A stretch of 64,000 nt of DNA, taken from Cladophialophora immunda. Lineage: Eukaryota > Ascomycota > Eurotiomycetes > Chaetothyriales > Herpotrichiellaceae. Below are positions 43,123 to 54,875 of the stretch, piece by piece; within the stretch, counting starts at the first letter, position 1, and every line of letters begins with the position of its first letter. Position numbers and translations under genes: made by a program. The notes under the pieces are model-generated. The model searched no databases, was not told the origin of the DNA, and saw only the letters and a program-made list of their open reading frames with translations. The DNA lies in the NCBI RefSeq assembly GCF_000835495.1, contig NW_015622542.1:2440485-2504484 (forward strand), given 5' to 3'.

Positions 43123-45083
43123 ATGGCGACGACCAAGGCTTCTGCTGAAGTTCGAGAGACCATAGATTCGAACATTGATTCCCCAGTCTCCCCGACTCCC
43201 CATCACAAATGGTTGAACTGGCTGGTGCTCAGAAATTGTAAGTATAAGCCCAAATCTCTGTTATCTTCACTGATGAGCTGATATGAGTGTCCAGTGATCA
43301 TTATCGGCCTTGCGGAGGGTCTTTGGGGCTATGATGGAGCTTTGATCTCTCCTCTCATATCGCTCCCACATTTCGTAGCCAAATATCAAGGTCCTGGATT
43401 TGATGGAGCATACGTCTTTTCCGTAAGAAAAAGACCCCTTCCGCTTTTGAATTACATTACTGACTTATATGCAAGGCGAGAAACTTGGATTTACTCGTGG
43501 CGCTTCCCGTATGCGGAGGTGCTATCGGCGCGTTTGTTGCCACTCCTCTACAGAGACGAATCGGACGAAAGAGGAGTCTTCTCCTAGCTTACGCTATACT
43601 CTCCATTCCCGGCTCCATTTTACAGCTTTTCGCCCCCAATCTCGCCGCGTTTGTTCTCGGGAGGTTCTGGAATTGTGAGACCTCAATTCTACGTGACGAA
43701 TGAAAAGAATTCTGATTTTGTGCCAGACCTCGGTATGGGCATACTGACCAACGTCACCACCATATATCAATCGGATCTCGTCCCTGCTCATGTTAGAGCC
43801 CGAGCCGTTGGATTCACTGTTGCAGGTTTTGCTGCATCCGCTCTCCTTGCTACGGTGTTTGTATGGGCGACCGCAAAGATCGACGATCACCGCCAATATG
43901 TCATTCCGCTGGCGATTCAAGCGGCTGTCCCTGCACTGTTATTCGTTTTGACTTTTTTCATCCCCGAATCCCCAATATGGCTGATCAGTAAAGGGCGCAT
44001 CGATGAGGCAAGAGCTGTTCTGACATCTTTACGTGCGGAAAACATGACATTGGTGGAGGCCGAGGTCACAGCTGCCTCGGATGCTCTAAAAACCGAACAA
44101 GACGAACGAGCGACGAGAAGCGTCTGGGATATCCTGAGACCACCACATCTCGAAAGAACTTTATCCTCTGGAGCACTTTACTGTACGTCTCAATCGAGTG
44201 GTCAGATCCTCGTATCCACCTATTCTACTGTGATCCTCGTCCAAGCTGGAGTCGCCGATCCATTTAAGATTACCGTCATTATCTACATGGCACAACTAAT
44301 TGGCACCGTTATCGGCCCTCCCTTGGTCGACAAAGTCGGTCGGCGTCCGGTTGCACTCTACTGCTTCACCATCCTCTTTCTTCTCGACGTCGCTTTGGGC
44401 GGAATAGCATGTGCCGGTCTAACCACTAATCCTCGGCGTCTGGCCTTGGCCTCACTCTGTATTATCTTCTTTTTCGTTGATGCACTCTCTTTTCAATCGC
44501 TGTAAGCCGAGAACCTCTACTATTCCGGACGTGAGATGCTGACCCCGTAGTAGCTGCTATTTAGCCCCGACCGAGATTCCTACAGCGGCTCTACGTGAAC
44601 CGGCACAGAGTTGGTCGCTGATATGGGCTTACAGCACTGCGGTCATAAGCTCGTTCGCTGCGCCGCAAATAACAAGTCCGGACGCGTGAGTTTCCCCACC
44701 GTTGACACAATAACATTTGAGACAGTCCGTTGATATGATCTAGGGGTAACTTGGGCGCGAAGGCATTCTTGATCTTTGCCGGTTTCATGTTGCTAACGAT
44801 CATCTGGACCTACTTTTACTAGTAAGCAAGTCATCGTTTGTCTTTCAAAATATTGGAGTCTAACTAGTTCGTACAGTCCTGAGACGGCTAGTAGAACTCT
44901 CGGGGAAATCGATGAGTTGTATGCTTCTGGGCTGCCAAAACGCAAGTGGAAAAGTGAGTTACTCGGAAGAAGAAACTCATGATATGAAGATACTAACGGA
45001 ATGGTGCAGACTACAGGACCATAGGGCCAAGGGTTGTAGCACCTGAGGCATCGGAAAAGGATGCAAACCAATCTGAGTGCTAG
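43123..45083 (+). CDS. MFS sugar-porter transporter
   Basis: Eight exons: 43123-43237, 43295-43422, 43476-43674, 43727-44501, 44551-44685, 44744-44821, 44877-44953 and 45010-45083, giving 526 residues. All seven introns are 49-58 nt with GT-AG ends and restore continuous family motifs. These are GLWGYDGALISPL (TM1), RRIGRKRSLL (loop 2-3), IPESPIWLISKGR after TM6, VDKVGRRPVAL (loop 8-9) and YFYYPETASRTLGEIDELY after TM12. They are hallmark sugar-porter motifs. The protein has 12 predicted membrane segments and imports a hexose- or disaccharide-like substrate at the plasma membrane; the lactose/maltose-permease-like subgroup is plausible. The ATG at 43123 was chosen because the frame upstream has no ATG. 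Between two hydrolases, it suggests uptake of a compound that is then hydrolysed. Confidence 0.87.
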
Positions 45084-46794
45084 CTAGGTGTTTGTCCATG
45101 TTGACTCTATCGAACGAGACTTTTTGTGACGCAGAGCGGAAGATTGTGACGAGCCCCCTGGATATTGAACCCCAAACTATAGCTGATGTTGGTGATTGGA
45201 CGGTCAATGAAGCCTCACATACACATGTGCAGGTGTTGACAACTAAGTCGAAATTCTCCGCATACGTATAGATTGAAATTCTCTTGAATATCCTTCGATA
45301 AAAAATACTTCAATCCAAAAGCAAGAGCACGAGAAAAGCCACCTTTCCAACTGGCAGTTGTTTGTATCCCACGGTTGAGAGTTTCTAGGTGACGATATAC
45401 TATACTCTCCTTCCTCTTCCTCTCGCTCTCTCACATGCTGGACTCACCGTACAGCTCGCACGGTCTGCCAACAAATCCTAGTGCTATGCATTACGACACT
45501 TCAAAATTTCTTCTTTGAGTCTAACACCGTTTTCAACATCATTCCACGGTGCAGCCTCTTACATTCCTTCCGACCTCTTTCCACTACTCCTATATTGTTT
45601 TTGGCCAAATGGACGTTCAAGATCTAACATTAGCTCCACCTTGACGAGAAGAAGAGAATACTATTGTAGTATATAACAGTTTCGAGGCGATTCGCATGCA
45701 TTCAAACCGCTCCTAGCAAGATAGCGCCATTGACCACCCAACCGTCACAGCCTGTCGCGACTATTCCGGGAGAGATTATGGTAGGGCTTGCCGAATCGTG
45801 CGTACCTGGAGAAAAGCAGGAGAACAGAGATGTTGTTCTTTGTCACGAAATCCATGGAGGAATAGAATGATTACGGCTACCGGATCTGATACAAGTACGA
45901 GAAAGCATTTTCGGCTGAGTTTGGCAAGAGTATCTACTATCAGAAGAAGTTCCTTTAGTTTGATGAAACGGAGACGCTTGTCCAATACACATATCTTCTT
46001 ATAAGTCTCAGATGCGACGCCCTAACAAAGGAGATTGCCAAGATTTGAGCTTTGAATGGTAAGTCCTCTTTCAGATTTGGCTGTACCTACCTACACAGGG
46101 ATCCTATGCGAAGCAGAGGCAATTCGACGATAGTCCGTCTGGGAACCGAGAATGCACCCGTGATACAGAATTGGCTTCTTGCATATAATACAGAAGGGTC
46201 TCGGCTGTTCGATTTTCTGGCATGTACCTTGTGAGCTTGGAAAATTGCGCAAGTTATTCTGTAATTAACCCGTAAGATAGTTTACGATTCTGGTGGAGTT
46301 CACAGGTTACCACTGACCAGAAAGACTTGTAAAAGGTTCTCGTTATTTCAGTGGTTGAGGAAGATGTCGTTCTGTTTGCAGATTCCGAGCTGTATCCGGT
46401 CAAAGCAATGCTACGCTTGAAGCAACGATCTCAGAGAAAGCTAAGAAAGGACGCGAGTGCTCGACGTGGATCGAATTTGCGGCTGGAATCTCAGATTGGT
46501 GAGAACAACGATTCCTACCGGGTTTGCTTCCGAGAATGTCTCCGATGCATTATTAGCGTGGCAAGCATATATCTGAAATTTTGCTCGGATGACAGAAGGC
46601 TCGGGAAGGTACAAAGTCGCTCTGAATAGAATGGTGCAGACTTCTTCTGGAGTGTCTTAGCATACGTAGGTACCCTTGGTAGTTGTTGCGAAGATTCCCA
46701 GTCGACGGCGTTCGTATCTCCACGGGCGCATTTCGATGTTTTGTTTGTGAAAATCGGGTTTTAAACTCCATCGCTGTATATTTGCGTCCGCAAG
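45084..46794. other. Intergenic with possible degenerate coding remnant
   Basis: 1.7 kb between transporter and esterase. Around 45890-46030 the plus strand reads like protein (KYEKAFSAEFGKS..., then ETLVQYTYLLISLRCDA) but is broken by TAG and TGA stops. Another protein-like piece lies near 46350-46630. I do not recognise the family. It may be a decayed gene or chance; no ATG-to-stop model with sensible introns could be built. Confidence 0.35.
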
Positions 46795-48084
46795 ATGACT
46801 GCCTCCACGTTGTCGCAGCCAAAGTCAACAGAGCTCTTTATGAATGGCGGTGAGGAGAGCTCGGAGAGTGAGCAGGGTTCACAGTTCGGAGGCACACATC
46901 CTAACATTATTGAGCACAGAGATGCAAACTTCCTCGAGGTGAGAGCCGACAGTACCATGGGTTGTGATCTCGATATTAATCACAGACAGGAGTTGATGAG
47001 GAGCCCACTGATAGACATGGGCGCGCCTCGTGATATTGCTGACCATAACGAAATGCGTCAAAAAGTCCGAGATGTCCATCTGCGTCTGCCCAGGGAACCC
47101 GTGTCGAAGCGCATCTTTCCAACGGCTTCGATTTCGATACAAAGTATCCCAGTCATAGTCCAAAACGACATGGAATTTTCAGTCCGTGTATACAATCCAG
47201 CTGTGGACAACACGTACAGTCGTTCTGGTCTGAGGCCTGCATTGATCATGTATCATGGAGGTGGGTGGACTCACGGTCTGCCCGAGATGGACGAAGGTGA
47301 GTGAGATTCACGCCATGAATAGCCGACCATCTCTAACGTGGCAGTAGAATTGGCCAAGTTCTTCGCGTCCGAATTGCGCGCGGTTGTTGTCAACGTCGAT
47401 TACCGACTCGCTCCCGAGCACCCCTTCCCACACCCAGTGAACGACTGTTACAGTGCGCTCAACTGGACTGTGGACAACGCAGCCACATACAGGATCAACC
47501 TTAAGCGCATTGCAATCTGGGGTTTCTCGTCTGGAGGGAACCTCGCCGCCGCAGTGGCGTTGAAGGATTCCATGGAAAACACCACCCCTCGCATCAAGCA
47601 TGTTAACCTGGTCGTCCCCGTGACATGCCACCCGGCACTTTATCCGCCAATCGTCAGTTCGAATGGAGCTTCGTCGATCAGATTTGGCACAGGCAAAGAG
47701 GCACAACTGCCTCTTGCTGCCATGGTAAAGCTTTGGGGTGAGTTCACAGAAATACATGCAAGAGGCAAACCATTCCGCCACTAAAGTTCGCAAGTAGAAA
47801 CCTACGTTCTCTCTCATCCTTCGCATGCTTATGCCTCTGTGCTCCATACTATTCCCCCAGAGCACCACCCCTCCGTCCACATCACCGTAGCCGGCTGCGA
47901 CACCTTGCGAGATGAGGGTATCGCATACGCTCTTCGCCTCCGAAATCACGGAATAGACACGCAGTTGGAAATCATTCCTGGGGTCCCACACGAGATTGAC
48001 CTTTTCCCCAGAGCACACGCATCAAGGCAATACATGATGAATCAAGTGAGAGTGTTGAATTATGCATTGAATACTGACTTTTGA
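46795..48084 (+). CDS. HSL-family esterase/lipase (alpha/beta hydrolase fold-3)
   Basis: Three exons: 46795-47296, 47345-47737 and 47798-48084, giving 393 residues. Introns are 48 and 60 nt. About 115 N-terminal residues are polar with no signal peptide. The oxyanion motif HGGGW is at residues 154-158. VDYRLAPEHPFPHPVND follows, and the nucleophile elbow IWGFSSGGNLAAA has Ser229 (the family's GDSAGG with Phe and Ser substitutions). The probable acid Asp is in VAGCDTLRDEG and the His in GVPHEIDL. This order identifies the hormone-sensitive-lipase/arylacetamide-deacetylase-like esterases. It would cleave short acyl or aryl esters in the cytosol. It faces the Zn2Cys6 gene tail-to-tail with 173 bp between stops and follows the MFS transporter on the same strand. 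Confidence 0.85.
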
Positions 48085-48257
48085 GCCACAATTCCGTACC
48101 AGTTTGTTGACCGCATACTGCTATTTGATACAATAAGAATCGAAACTGGAGCAGCCACGGTCGGCTGTTCATAAGCGCACGTTTCACTTAAAGCGGAGAA
48201 GAGATTCTTCTCCGTCGTCTGTTTCTTCTGTTGTATGAGAGTTCCATATTGAGATAG

Positions 48258-50160
48258 CTAGGTCTGTCCAACCTCTGGATCACGATGGACCTCAGTACTT
48301 TGACTGTCATTCAAGTTGATCATCGGCGGGATTGCCAAAACAGAGCCGTGCAAAAAATAGAGCTGGACAGCATAATTCCGTTCGTAGTCGGCTTCGGAGA
48401 CCATCCGGATCAGGTCTCCGATGATATTTGTGCAGCTTTTACGCTCCCCAATCGTCGATGAAATGTGAAGGATTGCCTCCGCTAGAGCAACGATCTTGCC
48501 TATGCCAATGAGTCTCAGCAGTGGCGGTGAGATAGTTTTGCCCCATTGCAGCGCTGTCATTCCCAGGATCTGCGTGGTGTAATTGAGACTAGTCCTATGC
48601 TCGGTCAAAGGACTGAAGTCTGCCAACGTTGTCCACCAGTGCCAGCCAAGCTTCCACTGGCGAGTTATCGCGACATCTGCGGTCTGTTCCGATATGGCAG
48701 TGCCCGTCCTCGCATGCGTTCCGAGCAATCCTGCCATTGTTGCCATCAATCCTTCGTCGACTGTGACCTTTGCCACTTCGTCAGGTCCAGAGGCAGCGTG
48801 AATGCGGGCCATCAAGAGCAGCAGCTCCACTGCCCGCCTGTCCGAAATCTGCATCTTTTTCTGTGCCATGTTTTGTGCTAGGCTGCACACATCGCTTTCC
48901 CAGTGATCTTGAAATATTAGATCATCAACGCAACCGGGGAAATTCGATGGCAGTCTTGCAATCCGTCGCTTTCTGGGAGGGCCATAGAGAGATACGGCGC
49001 CCGACTCCGTGATGTACAGCATATATTCGATTCGTCGTAGCCTGACAGTCTGAAGATGATCTGATGGGTAGTCGATAAGGTCTAGAAGGCCTATCGCCTC
49101 GGTCAGATATGCGAAGGCTTTGTAGATATTTCCTCGAAAGATGTGCGCCATGAAAAGACACCAAGACACCGTTACCGTGTCGAGCGATGGTGGATCGGCA
49201 AGATAATCGTGATTGGAATTCTGCCTGAGATTATGGACCGTCCCAAGAAGAGAGTCCAGACGGGCAGTACCATATTGTGGATTGCGGCGAAACCTGCGAG
49301 CTTCGTTTAGCGTGACGACTGAAAGGGCAAGTATACGAAACTCGGCGTCGGAAAGATGTTTTCCTTCCTCAATATTTTTGATCAGGCTGTGCGGGTGCAG
49401 AATAGGATAGCATTCATATGCTTCGTCAGAGAAGAACGCTATCTCGTCCAGGAGCTCTTCCGTAGAAAGGAAAGAGTCATCATCTGGTAACGTACGATAG
49501 TGCTCATCTGAATATGCACACTCAGGCGTCCGAAGCAGTGTTTTGCTATACACATTCCCGGGAAAGAGCCCTGGAACAGATGGCAGCGTTAATGCTTGAC
49601 AATCCTCAAATTGTATTCGGGCGAAATCGTCACCGCGGAAGCCTGCATCTGTGTATCCTCCAGTAGCTCCGAAGGCCCGTGACATCGTCGAGTCGCCGGA
49701 TGAGGGTTCATCCTGAAGCGAAAGCGAAAAATTCATGCTGTTCAAGTTGAGATTTGAGAGAAAAGCGCCATTGTAGTCAGAGTTATCTGCGACCACTGAA
49801 CACAAGTCAACCAGAGAAGTCGAAAGCTGCTGTTCAGCTTGAAGAGCACGTATTCGTCTGCCCGACTTGTCAGCCACCATTGCAGGAATTGGTACACAAT
49901 CGACGAAATTCTCACTTTCCGGTTTTGGGCCCCCCTTTCCGACGGCTTAGATTGAAGGTACAAGGGATATTGATCCGTATGCAATGGACGCAACTCGAAC
50001 TGCCTGATTCCGACGGGTTTGAGTCTTCTTGTACACACTGCCAGAGACAGATTTGTTAGGATCTGAAGAGGGCTGGTGATTGTATAGAACTTACTCTTAG
50101 CTTTCTGTGGCGACACCCGTCGCATGCTTTTGTTGTCGGCGCAAGTCTCTTTGAGTTCAT
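48258..50160 (-). CDS. Zn2Cys6 transcription factor (cluster regulator candidate)
   Basis: Three exons, complement of 48258-49857, 49916-50037 and 50095-50160, giving 595 residues. Introns are 58 and 57 nt. The first two exons assemble the zinc cluster: KACDGCRHRKLRC is split right before its last Cys, and SCVHCIRINIPC follows after a 14-residue loop (C-x2-C-x6-C-x14-C-x2-C-x6-C). A basic GPKTGK-RIRALQAEQ linker then leads into a ~500-residue region resembling the fungal-specific regulatory domain (HPHSLIKNIEEGKHLSDAEF, AFAYLTEAIGLLDLIDY). It binds DNA in the nucleus. Next to the esterase, transporter and hydrolase genes, it is the best candidate for their pathway-specific activator; that is inference. 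The long loop in the cluster is less common but known in AmyR/MalR-type regulators. Confidence 0.85.
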
Positions 50161-51152
50161 TGAATGTCGAAAGGAGAGTAAGACTTGAGTCACTGGGTGA
50201 TAAATTCCGAAGAACCGAAATGCACATTGTCGGACGCAATTGACAGAAGAATTCTTGGATTCGAGCGAAGCGCTCGTTTATGAAGCGTCGCTTGGAGCGG
50301 GGAGGTTGGTCTGGACTTGTCTGGGGAGCGGGGAGCGCTAATTACAGAGTACGAGGTAGTCACGCACTTCATGCCAACTAGGTTAATGTGAAGCCTGAAG
50401 AACCCTTGCGGCCGACACTGTCGGGAGCGCTATTACCATCTCAGCAAGTTGTTGGTTCTTCACAGTATGAGCACAACTTTTGGGTGCCACCCAGCCTTTC
50501 TTTAGGCCGTCGTTACCTCTGAGCCTCCCAGACAGCCGGTGTGACATCGCAATTTCCTAGCAAAATCATTGCACAATAGGAACAACTTTAGTTGTCACAT
50601 CGCAAATCGGGCCTCCGGGAGCCCAGCCCGGCCGTCCATCTATCAAGTCGACTTGGTGAGCGCGTTCCGAGTCCGTCCTAGTATGCATATATTCCTATCG
50701 AACCGTAATGAAAAACCTCAGAATCCTGAGGGTTGCACCTCCGTTTTTGGAGGTGGTTAATTGACACTCCGGAGCCTGATTATGATCCTGAACGGAGCCC
50801 TAATCCGGCTCTTCCGTTAATCGGTTAAAGCTGTATCCCAACTAGATAAGATGTTTTAGCTCAGTGTCAGTTGAACCTAGTCAACTCCTGTCCCCATACT
50901 ACTACCTCTAGCCCCTTACCCCTGATATAATATAGAGCCCTTCGAAGCTATAGTAGGCTAGTAGGAGGAACAATAAGTTTTAGGTCTGGCTTGGCGCTTC
51001 CTAGGATAGCTAATCTCCGGGAAGTTGGGTAGATTGCTGTCGCAATGCCGACTGAACTCCAGTTCAAGCGGGTCAGGTACGTTGGTTGAATGCATGCACC
51101 TTCTGACCCGTTCGAGACACGGAACCGTTCCTGTTCGAGGGCGAGCCTCCAG
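50161..51152. other. Intergenic between two Zn2Cys6 genes, containing repeat copy 2
   Basis: Holds the promoter of the first regulator, the structured repeat (50645-50870), and an AT-richer tail (50,880-50,975) with ctagtagg/ctatagtaggctagtagg words like those in the 38-39 kb tract. No gene seen. Confidence 0.5.
50645..50870 (+). repeat. Structured dispersed repeat, copy 2
   Basis: Second copy of the element at 41104-41330, same orientation. Stem 1 is 50716-50721 with 50726-50731 (perfect, 4-base loop). Stem 2 is 50736-50742 with 50749-50755 (perfect, loop GTTTTT). Stem 3 is 50771-50776 with 50807-50812 (one G-U). The 5' match begins at CGACTTGG (50649). No terminal inverted repeats, open frame or target-site duplication could be recognised. 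Confidence 0.8.
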
Positions 51153-52845
51153 TCACAATTCACCGGCCCTGTGATTTTGTGAGAAGTAGTACGTCCTCTG
51201 TATTCGCGCCATCTGGACACGGATCCACTGTAGCTGCCCCTTTCGTAGCATGGCCGTCAAGGAGCGAGGTCTCACACTGGAAGACCGCAAAGCCGGAGGT
51301 TCCTGAAAACCCGCGAGTGGTGTCAACCAGCGGCCAATGGCGGCCGCCCCGCGGATATGGTCCTCCATGGTCATTCCGACTTCAGCGCCAAAGGCATCGA
51401 CATACTTGGCCAGCCTACGGAGCGAGAGTGGGACATGCGGATATTCTCGATGCTCGTGCGGGTAAGTAGGTGTTGTTCGATTCCCCAGGTGGTATGGAAT
51501 TGATGCACAGAATCGATCGACAATCTCTTGCGTCCGTACCCCGACGTTGCGCTCAATGCTCGGGTCGAAGGGCTCTCGCAGATCCCTCAGGCTCTGTGAA
51601 CAGAGCTCGATGAGCCGAAGGGCGCTAACATGAGAAATCCGCTGGCTGTTGTTCACGTGAGAGACCGCAAGAGAGGAGTAGACATCGCACATGTTCTCGT
51701 ATACACCGGCATCAAGGATGGAGTGGTGCAGCTCTGATACGGGAACAGCCACGGGCTGCCATGATTCGGGCAAAGATGTTCTCCACGTCTGCAATTTATT
51801 CTCAAGGACGAGTGCTTTCTCCAATACCTCCTGGTAGAAGGCTGCCGGCGATTGATGTCGCGCTTCAGGTCCTTCACGCGCGAGGACGTGGAGGTCGGCC
51901 AGCTCGACATTGATCAGGTCGAGTTTGGCCGAAGGTAGGATGGCGGTGTCGTCCTCGAGGAGAGCCGGGTCCAAATCGACCTTTTTGCCCGACTGTAAAG
52001 AGTAGCTGATGTGTCGACTCCTCATGGCGTTGAACAGGCGCTGAGCGATGGGACTTTTAAAGTTATCCGCCCCTCGGTGCTTTAATAGCGCGATGGCTCC
52101 TTGCTGATGTGTACCCGAGTCGGTGAAATGCACATCTCGCTGGTTGAGAGAGTCGCAGAAATCGAGGATGAACACTGTTGCCAGAGTCTCATCCTTTTTG
52201 CTTTCAACGGGATCTCGCAGCAAGGCCTTGAGCAGAGTCACCGCGCGTCCATAGGCTTCACGAGATAGATGAAAGTCGCAGTACCCGATCATACACGTCT
52301 GCGTCACGTTGATAGCGACGGCAGTGACGGCTTCCCCCAGCGCGGAACCCGGTGCGGCCATAAGGTAGACGGGCAAAATATGTTCGATAAAGATGTTGGT
52401 ACTGGGATCGCGAGGTAATGTGACATAGTTGTTGAAGAAGTAACAAAGACATTCCGTCTCGGTATTGGGAGAAGGCTGGATCAGGATGGAGAGGTCAGGA
52501 CAGCCATCCTTCGCTTTCTTGGGCCGTGGCAATGGTGGACGCGTTGTCGGTCTGGCCGTGGGTGCCTTGCAACCGACGTCACTCACTTCGTCCCACTGTC
52601 TTGGTCGTTTCGAGCCATGCTTGTGGGAGACCATCAAAGTTTCGTCCTTATGGAAAGCATCGAACCTGTCACGATAGCCGGGGCATTGCTGCTTTCGTTT
52701 GATACAATTGCCGCATTGGGGCTGTTGCTCATCACACTATTCGGATCATTCAATATAGGCACTTGACGACGAGATGGGTAAGCCTGACCTTGACTCGGCG
52801 TTGCCGACACTTGTAGCACCCTTTGCTAGGACCTTTATACACCAT
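51153..52845 (-). CDS. Zn2Cys6 transcription factor with Fungal_trans_2-like domain
   Basis: Two exons, complement of 51153-52736 and 52789-52845, giving 546 residues. The 52-nt intron (GTCAGG donor, AATAG acceptor) splits the zinc cluster exactly before its third Cys. Joining gives GCYKCRQRRVKC followed by DEQQPQCGNCIKRKQQCPGY, a canonical C-x2-C-x6-C-x6-C-x2-C-x6-C. The first exon is only 19 codons and is easily missed. A short basic segment (KHGSKRPRQ) follows, then a long helical region (NYVTLPRDPSTNIFIEHILPVYLMAAPGS...) typical of the Fungal_specific_TF_2 (PF11951-like) domain. Nuclear DNA-binding regulator; target unknown. It lies just outside the second repeat copy, so its link to the hydrolase/transporter group is uncertain. 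Confidence 0.85.
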
Positions 52846-53925
52846 GACCAAGGTTTGACAATGTTTGTTACTAGAAGCCAGGTAAGCTTTGGGGGAGAGA
52901 TTGATTCTTTTGTGTCTCTAGAATGTGTTTATAAGTATTGTGTCTGGCTGCACATGTCAGGTATCCATAATTCCGAGGTATTGCTTATTTCCTATTCGTG
53001 AACTACACGGCGCAATCAAGCACAGGGTTCGAGGAAGGATGTGGACGTCGTAAGTGAGAGCTCGCATTCGCTTCGTTCGGTCCGTGGGTCGGTTGATAGC
53101 GCAGTCCCGCCGACTCGACTTAGAGTGGGTTTCACTCGGTCTGGGGGTCTTGACCCCTTTTTCTTCTCGAATGGAAGGCAATAGGTGACAACATGGAGTG
53201 TGTGGCATCTGTACGGAGGGTGGATTACGGGCGGCGCGTGCTAGGATTTGCGGACGTTGTAGCAGGCTTACGCGTGTCGTAGCTTGTGTCAGATGCCTCC
53301 AGGGCGTGGACTTTTTACTTGCCCTGGGAGTAATCTGGTGAAAGGTGGTGGAGCGTGCACATTGCTTTGACCATGGTCGAGACCTCTTCGCGATTCCCGT
53401 CACCGAGTAGCCTCTTCGCTTGTCTACGTGGGTACATCATCGTCAATGTCAAAACTGTCGTCGCCGCCGCAACTGCCGCCAGATATCTCTTGTGATCATT
53501 TGTGTTCCTTGGACGGGCTGGCCATTGGTGGTAGATTGCGCTTGTAACGACCATCGAACTCAGTAAACAGCGTCAAACTGGCGTGATACCGGCCTCACGC
53601 AATGCTCTGCCTGAAATCAATCAATCTACGGAGGAACATTCATCGACGGCCCCATGGTGTCTGGTGTTGGACCCAATGGCTCTCTTGGTACAATACAGCA
53701 TCTCATATGGTCGGAAACAAACGAAAAGGACAGAATTCGAAGCCTGAGGTATAGCTATGGCAAACCAGCGACCACAGAGACAACTTGAGAGTCGACCGTG
53801 CCCCTGACGACGAAACTCCCACCCCAACGGCGACCTCGCCATTGTATCAATGAAACCACCTGAAATTATTCTATCTTGCCCTACTTATGATCGCGACGAG
53901 GCAGACGCTGACGAGGTTGTCCATC
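52846..53925. other. Intergenic; one weak small frame
   Basis: Promoter of the second regulator and 3' flank of the RTA1 gene. A minus-strand ATG frame at 53315-53554 (79 codons) has one hydrophobic stretch (YLAAVAAATTVLTLTMMY) and could encode a small membrane peptide. There is no other support, so it is not called. Confidence 0.4.
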
Positions 53926-54875
53926 TCACACTCTTTCCAGATTGATAGTTTCGAACCGTGAGCTAATGCGGCGATCGTACCACTTGATACAGATGAGAAG
54001 GACGATTGACATCAGGAATGCATCAAAGACGTAGATTGGCCATTCATTCTGGAGAAGGTACCCGTCATCTAAGGCGCAGTCAGCCCAAAAAATACTCCTC
54101 ACCCTTCTTGGTTCTTCCCAACGGTGAATGGCTGACTTACCACCAGCGGCGTACTCGATGACACGGAACACATTGCGGACCGTAATGAAGATACTGACGG
54201 TGTACAACATGACCATCAACCCTTGCCACCCGATCGCGGCTCCGCTGCACGAGCTTTCAGTTGGCTTGCGCCGAAGTCGTTGTTGAAACACTCCCGCCAC
54301 CGTGAGGAAGAATGCGAATATCAGGATTTGGAGGATCAACCCGGCCAAAATGATATGCTGACCTCTCGAGACTTGACTCGGAGTATCAGCGTTCGCTAAC
54401 ATGGCACCGCCCAAGGCTTGGATCAAGAAGCACAAGACATCGCCGCCCACAAAGATCTTCGTCATCCATGTGACACGAACAAGCGAATAAGCCTGGGCAC
54501 CAGTGGTGCGAATAATTCGGCCGAGGATCATGTAGATCGAGGCTGCGAACAGGATCGGAGCAAGGAGTATCAGAAGGGCCTGGACGACGTAAGGAGGTAG
54601 GGAGTCTGGGTTATAGTGTCCGACTAGTCGTGCCGCATATCCAATAACCTCGACTGGAGCAAGGAGTCAGTAGACTTGGCCAAATACAGCAAGAGAACAC
54701 AAAACAAGAGTTGCTTACAGAGACCTCCCACCAGAAACGGAAGACAGAACCAAGTTCGATTAGTTACGAGGCGGAAGACGTGGATGCTCGAGAGGGCGGC
54801 AAAGACAATGACAAAGATCGCCGCTGCTGCCACAGAAGGGTTGTAGTTGTAGTACCCAACCTTGTCGTTTGCCAT
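53926..54875 (-). CDS. RTA1-family membrane protein
   Basis: Three exons, complement of 53926-54068, 54141-54653 and 54719-54875, giving 270 residues. Introns are 72 and 65 nt. The 72-nt one is a multiple of three with no stop, so unspliced RNA also reads through. Seven membrane segments: SVAAAAIFVIVFAALSSIHVF, then GGLFEVIGYAARL, YVVQALLILLAPILFAASIYM, the ITKIFVGGD-like TWMTKIFVGGDVLCFLIQ, and NEWPIYVFDAFLM near the end. These are signature stretches of the RTA1-like family (yeast Rta1, Rsb1, Pzt1). Members are linked to sphingoid-base or other lipid export and to resistance to 7-aminocholesterol. It is at the plasma membrane or ER. It lies downstream of a UPC2-like regulator on the same strand, which fits lipid or sterol stress, but this is inference. 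Confidence 0.88.

Noticed and set aside
43651..44505. Possibility that the MFS transporter is a pseudogene because its frame breaks repeatedly
   Set aside because: Seven canonical introns of 49-58 nt restore a full 526-residue protein with every family motif in order.
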